Source: Megaustenia siamemsis
Lineage: Eukaryota > Mollusca > Gastropoda > Stylommatophora > Ariophantidae
Length of the DNA stretch: 64,000 nucleotides
Assembly: GCA_032433765.1 (NCBI GenBank)
Contig: JAVIAB010000073.1
Span: forward strand, 69,545,087 to 69,609,086
Direction: 5' to 3'
How positions within the stretch are numbered: position 1 is the stretch's first letter; every line of letters begins with the position of its first letter. Positions 22,265-32,476 of this stretch are shown one piece after another. The notes under the pieces are model-generated. The model was given only the letters and a program-made list of their open reading frames with translations, had not been told where the DNA came from and made no database searches. Both the position numbers and the translations under genes were made by a program.

Positions 22265-24222
22265 TATATGACCCTTTTCGTCTTGTCAGACGGTCTAGTG
22301 GAGGCTATTGCGTATTTTTTTAGGTATTGTTTTTGCCGTACAGCTTCTCTCGTGGCTAATTCTACCAATGTTTGACAAACACACGCTGTCACATAATGAA
22401 CATGTCAGGCTCGCTGATCCACAGGGTTTACCATCCTTTTTCATGAGTCTCTTCTCTTCTAAGTCCTGTCTTAGCACAGTCTCAAATGTTGTTATACCGT
22501 TCCTTATACATGCTCTCCATGATGTGCGATCACTTGCCAGATGTTGCCAGTCGTTTTCACAGATGGAGAAGTCTTTCAGAGATGATTTGCAGACATCTCT
22601 ATATCGTAGTTTAGGTCTGCCGATTTGTCTTTTTCCGTGTTTTAGCTCACCATATAGTATTTGCCTAGGAATGCGTTTTTCTTCCATCCGTTGGACATGC
22701 CCCAGCCATCTTAGCCTTCGACTTCTGAGCATCGACATGATTGTTAGGGTCTTAGCACGTTGCAGAACAGTTAAGTTGGTTATTTTGTCTTGCCATTTGA
22801 TGTGCATTATTTTGCGGAGACATCGCATGTGGAAGACATTTAGTCTTTTTTCCTGGTTTGAGTATGTTGTCCAGGTTTCGGATCCATATAGTAGTGTGCT
22901 AAGCACACATGTTTGATATATTAGGAGTTTAGTCTTTCGAGTTAGTTTCGTGTTGTTCCATGCCCTTTTTGTGAGTTTGCCGAAGGTCGTAGCTGCCTTA
23001 CCAATTCGACAGTTTATTTCTTCATCAAGAGAGATGGTTTGCGTAACTGTGGATCCAAGATATGTAAATTTCTGTACTGATTCTACTGGGCAGTCTTTTA
23101 GAGTAATAGATAGAGGTTTGAAGTCACCTTGATTTAGTATTACTGTCTTCTGAACATTAATTGACAGTGAAAAAAGGTCGCATGCTTTATCCAGGTTGTT
23201 GATCAGCGACTGTCGGGTGGCCTCACTATGAGCGACTAGGGCTGCATCGTCAGCAAATAAAAATTCTTTAATTGTAGGGCAACATTTGTTTTGGTTTTTG
23301 CTCTTAGTCGTGCTAGGTTGAACAGTGAGCCATCTGGTCTAGTGCGAATGTAAATATCTCCTGAGCTGTTTTCGAAGGTGTAATTTAGGAGGGCAGCAAA
23401 AAATATACCAAAAAGGGTGGGGGCGAGGACACATCCCTGTTTCACTCCTTTGTTGACTTTGAAATTCTCTGATGGACTCCCATCAAAATGGACTTTGCCA
23501 TTCATGTCTTCATGGAAGGAAATTATCAGCCTAAGTAATTTAGGAGGGCAGCCTATGCCTTCTAACACCTTGTAGAGACCATCTCTGTTTACTGTGTCGA
23601 ATGCCTTTGTGAGATCCACAAAGGCAATATAGAGCGGCATATTTTGTTCCCGACATTTTTCCTGCAGTTGTCTAAGAGTGAAGATCATGTCTATGGTTGA
23701 TCTCCCGGGTCTGAAACCGCATTGGGACTCGGGAAGCACCCGTTCTGCAAGTCTATGCAGGCGATTAAGTACGACTCTAGCAAAAGCTTTGCCTGTTGTG
23801 CTAAGGAGAGAAATGCCTCTGTAATTATTGCAGTCGCCCCTGTCTCCTTATTCTTGTACAGCGTTATAATCTTGGCATTTCTCATATCATGAGGTATTTC
23901 TCCGTTTCTCCAGCATTTAATTAGCAGTTTGTATAGGCGTGGAAGTAGTACGTTTAGGTTGTCCTTTAGTACATCTGTGGGAATGTTGTCATTTCCTGCA
24001 GCTTTTCCTCTTGAGAGGGCATTTATAGCGTCAGCAAGTTCGTTCATAGTAGGCTCAACATCCAGTTCAAACATTGTAGGATATTTGGGTATTGATTGTG
24101 CTAGAGCTGTGTTTGCTGGTCTGTCGTCACTGTATAGATTAGAGTAGTGTTCAACCCATCTTTGCATTTGTTGTCCCTTGTCAGTAATAGGTTCTCCAAA
24201 CGTGGATTTTAGGGGGGCTGAT
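22265..24222 (-). mobile_element. LINE-E, degraded, with reverse transcriptase
   Basis: Minus-strand order: 24167-23691 (158 codons) carries Ala-Ala-Gly-Asn-Asp-Asn-Ile-Pro, the usual N-terminal RT motif. 23739-23236 carries Gln-Cys-Gly-Phe-Arg-Pro-Gly-Arg-Ser-Thr, the Phe-Val-Asp-Leu-Thr-Lys-Ala-Phe-Asp catalytic block and Gly-Val-Lys-Gln-Gly-Cys-Val-Leu-Ala-Pro. 22906-22295 carries Leu-Leu-Tyr-Gly-Ser-Glu-Thr-Trp, Arg-Trp-Leu-Gly-His-Val and a Cys-x2-Cys...His zinc-finger-like end. Frameshifts break it near 23700 and 23240. No endonuclease; truncated at a (TA)n run. The clade was not assigned. Confidence 0.85.
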
Positions 24223-24246
24223 TATATATATATATATATATATATA
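24223..24246. repeat. (TA)n microsatellite
   Basis: Simple TA repeat immediately at the truncated 5' end of LINE-E. Confidence 0.95.
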
Positions 24247-24358
24247 CCGTGACGCAATATTATGTTGGTTGGCTTTAGTGTATATAGGGTTAAGCACTGT
24301 AGCATGTTTGCTAAAAAGCTGTGGGAACGGCTTGTGTTATTCATGGTCCACTGCCGCT

Positions 24359-24423
24359 CATGTTTGGATCCGTCCCTTTACGCCACGCATGTTTGGATCC
24401 GTCCCTTTACGCCACGCATGTTG
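24359..24423. repeat. 29-bp tandem duplication
   Basis: CATGTTTGGATCCGTCCCTT followed by TACGCCACG occurs twice in tandem, with the start of a third copy. Confidence 0.93.
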
Positions 24424-25019
24424 GGAGAGGCTATTACCTAAACGGTTGCCTACACGCAGCAACAAAAAAAGACCATGCGGACAGTGCGCATGCGTCAGCA
24501 AATCCTACACTGTTATTATACATGTATCTCCTATTGTGGACATCTGATATGTTTGACAGCTGCTGCATGCGAAATGTTGACATTAAAGCTGGAGTCATCT
24601 TATTGTTAATGCCGGGTAAGACTATTTGCATTACACCTCCCAGTCACAACATTTTTTTTTCGACCGAACCGGAAAATAACAAAATATGGAGAGTAATAAC
24701 AATAAGATAAAACTAACATATATGTGTGGAGTTATGAAAAAAGTGGATAACAACGTGAATAAAAATAAACATAGAAACAAAATAACACGGTTACAACTTC
24801 ACGTTTTTAAAAGAAGATACAAAATCCTTTGACCTAAAGGCTTCTGCTGGGATCAAACGTTCCCTCTTAATTGGCTTCGACAGCTGAACAGAATTTTTCA
24901 AGCTTTGAGCTAACAACGCACTAAATTCAGAGCTACCGGGTGGCATTTAAACCTACCAAACAACTTATCCAGCAGACGTTTAAAAAAAAAAAAAAGTACG
25001 GTCACGTTGAGTACGCGAA
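24424..25019. other. Unannotated
   Basis: No gene was recognised; overlapping short frames lack family features. Confidence 0.4.
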
Positions 25020-25032
25020 TTGATTATAAATT

Positions 25033-25276
25033 CATCATCATCGAGTGCATCGAAGGTTGGCTACCATGGAGCGCCATTCTGCTCTGTCTCTTGCTTTGAT
25101 GGTGCAGGTTGTCATAGACTGGTTTGCCCATCTTTTGATGTTACTCGTCCATGTTTAGTCTTGGTCTGCCACTGCCGCTTTTACCTTGTATTTTCCCCTC
25201 CAGGATTACTTTTAGCAGGTTGTTGTGTCTTTTAACATGGCCCAAAAATCGCATTTGTCTTGTTTGAATTTAAAAT
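25033..25276 (-). mobile_element. LINE-C 3' end with 13-bp target duplication
   Basis: 244-bp 5'-truncated insertion with its (ATG)n tail at 25033. The shared 3' end GGTTGGCTACCATGGA matches 9509-9972. TTGATTATAAATT occurs at 25020-25032 and 25277-25289. Confidence 0.9.
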
Positions 25277-25289
25277 TTGATTATAAATT

Positions 25290-25952
25290 ACAAGCTTTGA
25301 ATTGTTTATTTTGCTGCCGGTGCTGTGGCTCCACTATTGGTAGAATCCACCAATTACGAAGCTGTCTGGCAAGACAGCGCCTGACGATTTCTACCAAATA
25401 CTAAAAGCATATATTTCCAAGAAAAGAGGCTAAAGATCATGCCACGTTAACTCATGACCTACGATCCTGAAGCAGCATGACTGCAGCAAGCAATACGAGG
25501 CCCGCAAGCTGAGATAGTTTTCCCGAATCACCCAAAACTTGTGACGTGAACAGCCATGCGAGCTATAGACGGCTGATATAACTTTACCAACTGCCTCTGC
25601 TCGGAACTAACCCTGAACACGTCACAAGCTTTGGATACATTTAAACTCGAGGACCTTATATATAGTTGACTGTGGCATGACACAATGATATGACGTCACA
25701 TTAATACGACTATAGCATTCTCCCTTTAGTTTGATTTATACTTTGATCAGATTCAACCTGAGACAACATTTACACAGATATTTGACTTTGATGACCAAAG
25801 TTACGTCACAAAGTAAATATAGTCTGTTAAAACGAGCAAATTAATTCCGGAAACAGTCTAGGCGCATCAAATTCTACATTTACTTCCCTTCCCTAAAATA
25901 TTTGTTGTCTTTTACTAGTGGCTCTTCTTCAGTCGCACCCTTGCAATGATCA
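25290..25952. other. Unannotated; diverged Penelope-like relic near 25540-25680
   Basis: The only recognisable similarity is GCCATGCGAGCTATAGACGG (about 25554-25573), a diverged match to 11259-11278, followed by a related stretch. If the host gene's missing first exon lies in this window, this and the next 700 bp are candidate locations, but no start codon with an in-phase donor stood out. Confidence 0.4.
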
Positions 25953-26180
25953 TTACTTTGATCTCGAACTTGTTGGTCCGATTGTAGTGTGATTTAATTT
26001 TAATTTTTTTTTTAAAGTATTGTTTATTATTACAGCTTTACGTTCAGGTAAATCAGCACAAACAAATCCAGCGTTGTGGTCTTTACAACAAACAAAAGGA
26101 CTTCGAGTGGAAGATGCGCACGATACGACTTTTCCACACAATCCACATCGTCCTCTTCAGCGATCGTCGTTAAATATGCA
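25953..26180 (-). pseudogene. Possible piggyBac-type transposase C-terminal Cys-rich relic
   Basis: The minus frame (25953-26141 plus a few codons upstream) reads Arg-Gly-Arg-Cys-Gly-Leu-Cys-Gly-Lys, then Ser-Thr-Arg-Ser-Pro-Phe-Val-Cys-Cys-Lys-Asp-His-Asn-Ala-Gly-Phe-Val-Cys. The spacing of the Cys pairs resembles the cysteine-rich C-terminal domain of piggyBac-family transposases. No DDD catalytic core was found nearby and a stop lies just upstream. Weak call. Confidence 0.3.
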
Positions 26181-26707
26181 TGAATGTCGCTGGTTTAGTA
26201 TGGATGTCGCTAGGGTTGTCTCTAGTAATGCAAGCCAGGGTATTTGCGTCTTTTTGGTTGGAAACTTCCGTCTTCACAAGGGTAGATAACTTAACAATTC
26301 TGCCTGCTCCGGGCAGCGGCCATTTTTAGCCTATTCTTTTCTATTTTTAACTACAAAGAGTTCTCTAACGTCTAACAGGCTCAAATTTCTGTTTTTCACC
26401 GTTACTGGAGAGGGTTAACCTTCGAATCCCACTATCCAGAGATAGTGGGAGGATAAACCACGAAGAAACCACGAAAACGAATGTCACTATGGAGGCGCGC
26501 GATACTTTAAGTCTTCCTCATCTTTCATCACACCCGTTTGGCGGTTTCAGACATCGCTGTCGACCTCAGCAACATACTTCATGTTGGTCAACAACTCTTT
26601 CAGTAAAAGAAAGGTTGATCTGAAACAAAGTTTCTAAATATTTCCAACATGTAAGAATATTATGTAACGCCTGTTCTTCTACGTAGTAACTAGAAATATG
26701 TAATGTA
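26181..26707. other. Unannotated
   Basis: Contains GGGCAGCGGCCATTTTTAGC (about 26312-26331), which holds a GCCATTTT core like that bound by YY1 in some promoters. This is only a compositional hint of a regulatory region upstream of the first recognised exon. Confidence 0.3.
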
Positions 26708-26718
26708 TTTCATTAACA

Positions 26719-27046
26719 CACTGGGATGTCTTGGTAGCCTAGTTGGGAAAACCACCCGACTGGACTACCGACGTTCAGACAACCCGTGTTCGATTCCTGC
26801 TAGAAGCAGTGTGAGTTGTACTCGTGGTTGGAATAAAAAAATACCCCAGCGGTCGACCCAAGCCGCTGGCAAAAAAGAGTAGTACTCTGGGAAGATGAGG
26901 AATGTCGCCCCGGATCATGCGTTTCGATGCTTGAAGCAACATTATCCAGAAGTCTCCGAACAACTTTTGGATAGACGGCCGAGCACATATGGATGAATGC
27001 TCGCGTGCTAAGACGACGATTCAAGAATCGTGCTTTATCTTTACCT
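26719..27046 (+). mobile_element. SINE-2 (tRNA-derived) with 11-bp target duplication
   Basis: 328 bp. The 5' part has an A-box-like TGGTAGCCTAGTTGG and a B box GTGTTCGATTCCTGC. The body runs from CTCGTGGTTGG through CCCAGCGGTCGACCCAAGCC to CGATTCAAGAATCGTGC. TTTCATTAACA occurs at 26708-26718 and 27047-27057. It is unrelated to SINE-1 and the only copy of its family seen here. It sits 49 bp before the exon starting at 27096. Confidence 0.85.
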
Positions 27047-27095
27047 TTTCATTAACAAATAATTAATTTTTACACAATATTTTTTTTTTCCCCAG

Positions 27096-27196
27096 AAAAT
27101 CATTCTTCTGATTTTCTTCGTTGCCTTATGTGGATTAATTTACATACTGGCTACACAGTATACAACGCAAATGCATAAAGAAATTATAATGGTTTC
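27096..27196 (+). CDS. Methyltransferase-like gene, exon with membrane anchor
   Basis: A strong acceptor (a long T run then CCCCAG) precedes AAAATC, and the donor GTAAGT follows at 27197. The exon is read in phase 0 and encodes a basic-hydrophobic segment, KIILLIFFVALCGLIYILA, followed by a polar stretch. It ends with two bases of a Ser codon completed by the exon at 30470. The only Met in frame lies after the membrane segment, so the real start must be in an upstream exon. Confidence 0.82.
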
Positions 27197-27852
27197 GTAA
27201 GTATACACATGTGAATAAATGTGTTGTATATTTATTTTATTTCGTCCGTGTGTTTGTGGTTTGCAAAATAGCTATATATTCACATAGTAAACTGTGCGCT
27301 ATATTTTTAATTTACAAAATATTTATGAAATAGCAAGGTTCTGAACATCACATACATCAAATTTAAAAATCGCGTCAATTATCTGCGGAGAAATATCACC
27401 CATATAAAAAATAAAAGAGACAATCTCTTGTAGAAATAAAGAAAAAAAAAAAAAAAAAAAAAAAATTCTTAGTGGAAATAAATCACCACTGCGACATTTC
27501 AATCTTGTTCTGTATGGGTTTCTCTCTGATTGGTTAGCTAAGTCACGTGCACTGTGCAGTCACCGAGTGCTTATTTGTATTTGAGTTGTTGTTTTTTGTT
27601 CTTTGTCCCAGTAGTTATAACCTTTCCAGAACTGGATTCGTTCCAATTTCTTTAATTAAATAACAAAGACCGTGATTTTTTGTTTATAATCGATTTTTAA
27701 TCACACACTTTCGACTCATCAATAAAGAAAAAAGAGAAAAACACGTAAAAATACTAGTTGGTGGGGACCAGTCGACACGTTTGTTATTTATCTTCTTTTA
27801 TTTAATCCTTTTCCTAAGAATTTGCGCAGCGTCTGTTTCTTCGGTGTTCGAT
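27197..27852. other. Intron sequence with poly-A run
   Basis: A poly-A run lies at 27441-27465. Near 27525-27555 are ATTGGTTAG (reverse CCAAT) and CACGTG; their role is unknown. No coding was seen. Confidence 0.5.
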
Positions 27853-28340
27853 ATTAGAGAATTGCGTTGCTTTTTTTGTATCATCCATCTAAGAAATTGC
27901 GTTGTGTTTTGTATCATCCATCTAAGAAATTGTGTTGTGTTTTGTATCATCCATCTAAGAAATTGCGTTGTGTTTTGTATCATCCATCTAAGAAATTGCG
28001 TTGTGTTTTGTATCATTCATCTAAGAAATTGTGTTGTGTTTTGTATAATCCATCTAAGAAATTGCTTTGTGTTTTGTATCATTCATCTAAGAAATTGTGT
28101 TGTGTTTTGTATCATTCATCTAAGAAATTGTGTTGTGTTTTGTATCATTCATCTAAGAAATTGTGTTGTGTTTTGTATCATCCATCTAAGAAATTGCGTT
28201 GTGTTTTGTATCATCCATCTAAGAAATTGCGTTGTGTTTTGTATCATCCATCTAAGAAATTGCGTTGTGTTTTGTATCATCCATCTAAGAAATTGCGTTG
28301 TGTTTTGTATCATCCATCTAAGAAATTGCGTTGTGTTTTG
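27853..28340. repeat. 33-bp minisatellite, about 14-15 copies (intronic)
   Basis: The unit is GTTGTGTTTTGTATCATCCA followed by TCTAAGAAATTGC. Two variants (CATCCATC with TTGCG, CATTCATC with TTGTG) fall in blocks. Long frames 27781-28608 and 27867-28373 arise from the 11-codon period. Confidence 0.95.
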
Positions 28341-28603
28341 TATTGCACCTTGCAGTCCAGAACATCCATCTAAGAATCCCATGCTTAGACCGACTAATAA
28401 AATAAATAGGCCTAGCACCGAGTCTGAAAAACAGCTGGTCAATTTTATGAGCTCCTTGTCGTCGTGTAATATGAGATGGAGCTTTTGTCAGGTTTGCCTG
28501 AAACTGTCGTGCAGCAACTCTACAATCAACAGGTCTTTTTTCTTTAAAAAAATTTGTTTACAAGAAAATCTATCACTCAATCTCATTAAGGTAGGTTCTG
28601 TAT

Positions 28604-29302
28604 GGTAAAATCAACATCAACAAAACAGAAGTCATGATTGTCGCCAAAAATAAACAGAACATCAACATAACTATAGAAGGCAGACAACTAAACAAGTAGA
28701 GGAATTCAAATATCTAGGAAGTTTAGTAATTCTCAAACAGCAGAGATAGAATCAAGATGCAACAAAGCTTGTCAAATCATCGGACAGTTATCACCACTAT
28801 TGTCCAACAAGGAAATAACTCTTGAGGCAAAACGAGCACTATACAATGCAATCTTCATCCCAACGTTGTGCTACCAATGCCAGACCTTGACCCTAGATGC
28901 AGGAATAATAAGAAAAATAACCTCTACTGAGATTAAATGTGTTAGACGAATTACAGGAAACAGTCTGAGAGATAAGATCAGAAATGAAGAACTGAGAAAA
29001 AAGCTAGGGAAAGCCTCCGCCATAGAATACATAAAGAAACAACAGATAAAATGGTTTGGCCACGTGACAAGGCAGAAAGATCAAAACTCAACACAACGAG
29101 CCTTCAACAAACGTTGTGAGAACACCAGACCCAAGGGTCGACCACGAAAAAGATGGATCGATGGAATATTGGAAGCACTAGGAAACATAACAGCAGCAGA
29201 GGCGAACAGAAGAGCAAAAGACCGCAAATTGTATCTCCCCTCGACGCTGAAAGGCAGATGAGGAAGGAAAGAAGAAGAAGAAGAAGAAGAAGAATCCCAA
29301 TA
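28604..29302 (+). mobile_element. LINE-B copy, 5'-truncated (intronic)
   Basis: The plus frame 28800-29261 (153 codons) is nearly intact: Leu-Cys-Tyr-Gln-Cys-Gln-Thr, Cys-Val-Arg-Arg-Ile-Thr-Gly, Trp-Phe-Gly-His-Val-Thr-Arg and Pro-Lys-Gly-Arg-Pro-Arg-Lys-Arg-Trp. It ends with stop TGA, then a (GAA)n tail to about 29292. High similarity to 15132-16297 suggests recent activity. No target duplication could be read. Confidence 0.85.
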
Positions 29303-30469
29303 AACGTGAAACAACACATCTGAAGCTCTGGTGAGCTTACATTCGTCAAGAGAAGAATATAGCAAATGATCTATTGAACCATTGTTTACCATGTTCTCCA
29401 AAATCGCTCCTTTAAAGTATTTCAGCTGCTGCAAAAAGCTTCACGATAAAAGAGCACGTTGTCCATTTCCCGTCTTCAAAGAGCTGAACATGTAAAGATG
29501 TGTGCCTTTGATAATGTAAAATAAGGCGGTACAGTTGGCTGTAGGTTCGGCAAATCAAAAGAAAGTGGGAAACAGACAAACAATTGCAATGCTGTAGTAC
29601 AACTGGTAGCAAGTAGTCGGGTGTGACGTCTGAAATCAAAATGTTGCTTATCTTTAATATCGGTCAAGGCGGGTCGGTGGAAGGTGAAAAGATACGGCAG
29701 ACATCCAGGAAGTGTCGCTCACAGGGTACAAATAGCTTTCCTACAAATTTGACGTCAATACCAGTTGGTAATGATAATATTACAATTACAATGGGTTTTT
29801 TTTTTTTGTCACAAAATACGAGTTCGACACTATTAGTTATTAATAATTTGTAAAACGTTGACCTCGGGACCGTTAACATTATTAAAGTTTGTCGAACGCT
29901 TTCCCGCTTACAAATTTAAAAAAGAAAAGAAAAAAAAGGTTAAATGGATAAGTCACAAAGCGAAGGAAGATCAGCAATAAGGATATCGATATCAAAGAGT
30001 GGATTCGCCTCATGACAGAAGTCAGTGACAAACAAGTAAAACTATCATAATTAATCAGTTGATTGTGTCCAGTAGCTCAGCAAATCACAGAAGGCTGCGT
30101 GGAAAAATTGTGTGTCATAAGTGACGTATGAGTTTGGGTTTCAATGAATTCCGCAATGTTTTATTACAAAGAGAAAGAACATGTGGAGCTGTTGATACGG
30201 ACTGACGTCACATTGATTTTGAATTCTCCATGCTATCTTCTGGACAAGAATCTGTTTGTCTCTATTTATTTATTAACCTCATATTTAAGCCTATCGTAAC
30301 CAAGTCATCGAAGCTTCCAGAGCCTATCTGCCCGTGTTTTAAACAATGTGGCTGAAATATTTGCATATTGCTTTAACTTCTAATTAACTTAGAAAAATCA
30401 ACTATTTGGACATAAAAAAACGTAACTCTTGACAATGCCATATATTAATAACAATGTACTGATTTTCAG
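29303..30469. other. Intron sequence, nothing recognised
   Basis: Short frames at 29412-29879 on either strand lack family signatures. Confidence 0.45.
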
Positions 30470-30647
30470 TTCAAATGACATCGCTAGACAAGAGCAAACA
30501 AATCTGGAATCACAACCAGAAAACACGGAAACTATAAAATATCGCGAGCAGAGAAATAACTTGTCTAGAGAGCTCAATGAAATGAAGAAAGCTTTTGGAC
30601 AACAGAGCTGTAATCAGTTGAAGATTCTTAAAGATGCCGGAAAAACG
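30470..30647 (+). CDS. Methyltransferase-like gene, stalk exon
   Basis: The acceptor is ATTTTCAG and the donor GTAAAG at 30648. The first base completes the Ser codon begun at 27196, then 59 codons follow. Highly charged, rich in Glu, Gln, Asn and Lys, with a heptad-like section (Asn-Leu-Ser-Arg-Glu-Leu-Asn-Glu-Met-Lys-Lys) that could form a coiled-coil stem. It contains one Cys (in Gln-Ser-Cys-Asn). It ends in phase 0. Confidence 0.75.
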
Positions 30648-30708
30648 GTAAAGTAAATGCTGTACATGTGACTCATATATTGTTCTATATTTATATATAG
30701 TCGCGCAT

Positions 30709-30814
30709 ACTTCTCCTTTCCATCCTGATTTCCTTTCAGGGTCGAGGGAAGATATAATCTGCGGTCTTTTGCTCTTCTGTTGGTCTCTGGCTGTTTCCTA
30801 GTGTTTCTTTATAT
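30709..30814 (-). mobile_element. LINE-B 3'-end segment (left of inserted element)
   Basis: Reverse-strand match to the 3' end of LINE-B (compare 29180-29262): GGTCGAGGGAAGATATAATC, then TGCGGTCTTTTGCTCTTCTG, ending at TAGTG. It continues at 31193 after a 378-bp insertion. Confidence 0.8.
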
Positions 30815-31192
30815 AGCTTTCCTACACGACAATATTAGTTAAAACTAATATTGACGTCAAAAGAACTCCTCTGGTTCTGTGTACATTTACGCACATTTTT
30901 GCACGTTTCTCGACGTTCACGACAGCCACACTTGGTTACGATTTCCTTTTGGTTTTGACAGGATAGTTTAATTTATTTTGTTTTCTTTAACACATTTCGA
31001 TTGTTTTTGTTTTGGTTGTTTCGTTATTAGTTTTGTGTGTGTTTTTTTGTTTGTTCCTGATGAAGGCCTATTGAGCCGAAACGTTGTTTAGTCTGTGTCG
31101 TCCACTTATCACGTAAAGCTTCTTACATACCATTTTTTTATTTTTCCTCACATTCAGCTTTACTGCAGCTTCGCATATTTATGTCTTAACCC
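30815..31192 (+). mobile_element. Penelope-like terminal element with hammerhead-like core
   Basis: 378 bp bounded by TGTTTCTTTATAT at 30802-30814 and 31193-31205. No coding region. It contains an almost self-complementary segment near 30823-30853 (ACAATATTAGTT/AACTAATATTGACGT) and a hammerhead-like core at 31057-31082. Family assignment to Penelope-like retroelements is by that motif only. Confidence 0.55.
31057..31082 (+). ncRNA. Hammerhead ribozyme-like core
   Basis: CTGATGA at 31057-31063, stem II GGC/GCC with loop CTATTGA at 31065-31077, then GAAAC at 31078-31082. This matches the invariant core of hammerhead ribozymes. Stems I and III were not resolved by eye. Confidence 0.5.
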
Positions 31193-32215
31193 TGTTTCTT
31201 TATATTCCGTCAGTCCATCTTTTTCGTGGTCGACCCTTGGATCTTGTGGTATCGCAAAGTTTATTAAAGGCTCGTTTTGTTGTGTTTTGATCTTTCTGCC
31301 TTATCACGTGGGTAAACCATTGTATCTGTCGATTCTATATATATTCTAAGGTGGAAATTGTCCTCAATTTTTTTTTTCTTCTCAGTTCTTCATCTCAAAT
31401 CTTATCTCTCAGGTCAATCCTGTCATTCGTCTAATACATTACATCCAGGTGGTGGTTATTTTTCTGATTGTTCTTGCATCTAAGGTCTAGGACTGACATT
31501 GGTAGCACAACGTTTGAATGAAGATTGTATTGGAGAGTGCCCGTTTGCCTCTAGATTTATTTCCTTGTTGGACAATTGTGGTTACAGCTGTCCAATGATT
31601 TGACAAGCTTTGTTGCATCTTGTTTCTACCTCTGCTGTTTGTGAATTGTCGTTTGCCACTAGACTTCCTAGGTATTTAAATTCCTCTACTTGTTTTAGTT
31701 GTCTGCAGTTATGTTGATGTTCTGTTTCTCTTTTGCGATATTCATGACTTCTGTTTTGTTGATGTTGATTTTCATGTTGTATTTTGTGCCTGTACTGTTG
31801 AGTATATTTTGGTGTCCCTGTAGATCTTTTATTGTTCCATGTATTAGTGCCTGATTGTCTGCAAATATATGCTCGTTGATCTCCTCTGTCTCCAATGGTT
31901 TGGCAAACTTGCATAAAGTCCATGTATGTGATGAACAATAGGGGGACAGTACGCATCCCTGTCTTACACCTGATCTAACTTCGAAGTGGTCTGTGTAGCC
32001 TGCTGCTGTTCTAACTATACAGCTGCTGCTGATGTACAGACTTTTAATTAGGTTGGTTAGAATTTGTCTTACTCCGTATGTTGTTAGTATCTCCTACAAT
32101 TGTTCTCATTTTACTCAGTCAAATGCTTTATCCTGGTCAATGAAAGCTATGTACACATTTTGATTTTGTTCCGTCCTCTCGTCTGCTAGCTGTTTTAGGG
32201 CGAATAGAGCATTTA
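31193..32215 (-). mobile_element. LINE-B reverse transcriptase region (right part)
   Basis: Continues the LINE-B of 30709-30814. Minus frames at 31956-31582 and neighbours carry Phe-Lys-Tyr-Leu-Gly-Ser-Leu and, in the third frame, the equivalent of the Asp-Gln-Glu-Lys-Ala-Phe-Asp block (near 32130). It ends near the RT start that also truncates the 15132 copy. Many frameshifts. Confidence 0.82.
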
Positions 32216-32423
32216 CAGTTTCTTGTATACAAACATTCTGTACTTTATGGCATACTTTATTTCTCACTTTCATTTTGAAAATTGTAATAAAGTAAAAGGA
32301 TTACTAGCTGTTGTTTCTGTAAGGTTAAACATTGTTTTTTGTTGCTACCATGACTACATTATAAATAGTTTTTTGTGTGTATTGTCTTGTGTTGCTTATT
32401 GGGTATTACTCAAACTCACTACG
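32216..32423. other. Intron sequence
   Basis: Short unrecognised stretch before the RTE-like LINE target site. Confidence 0.4.
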
Positions 32424-32476
32424 TCAGTTGACAATCTTCTTCTTCTACCTTTTAGCTCCCAGTGGAGCATAGGTCT

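Noticed and set aside
24269..24710. ORFs of 92 and 129 codons as host exons
   Set aside because: They overlap a 29-bp tandem duplication, lack splice context and show no protein family.
26020..26289. 89-codon ORF as the missing first exon of the host gene
   Set aside because: A donor-like GGTAGAT near its end would leave phase 1, but the exon at 27096 needs phase 0; the opposite strand has a better explanation as a transposase relic.
27781..28608. 275-codon plus-strand frame with Cys-Ile-Ile-His-Leu-Arg-Asn repeats
   Set aside because: 33-bp minisatellite within an intron; frame continues past the array only by chance.
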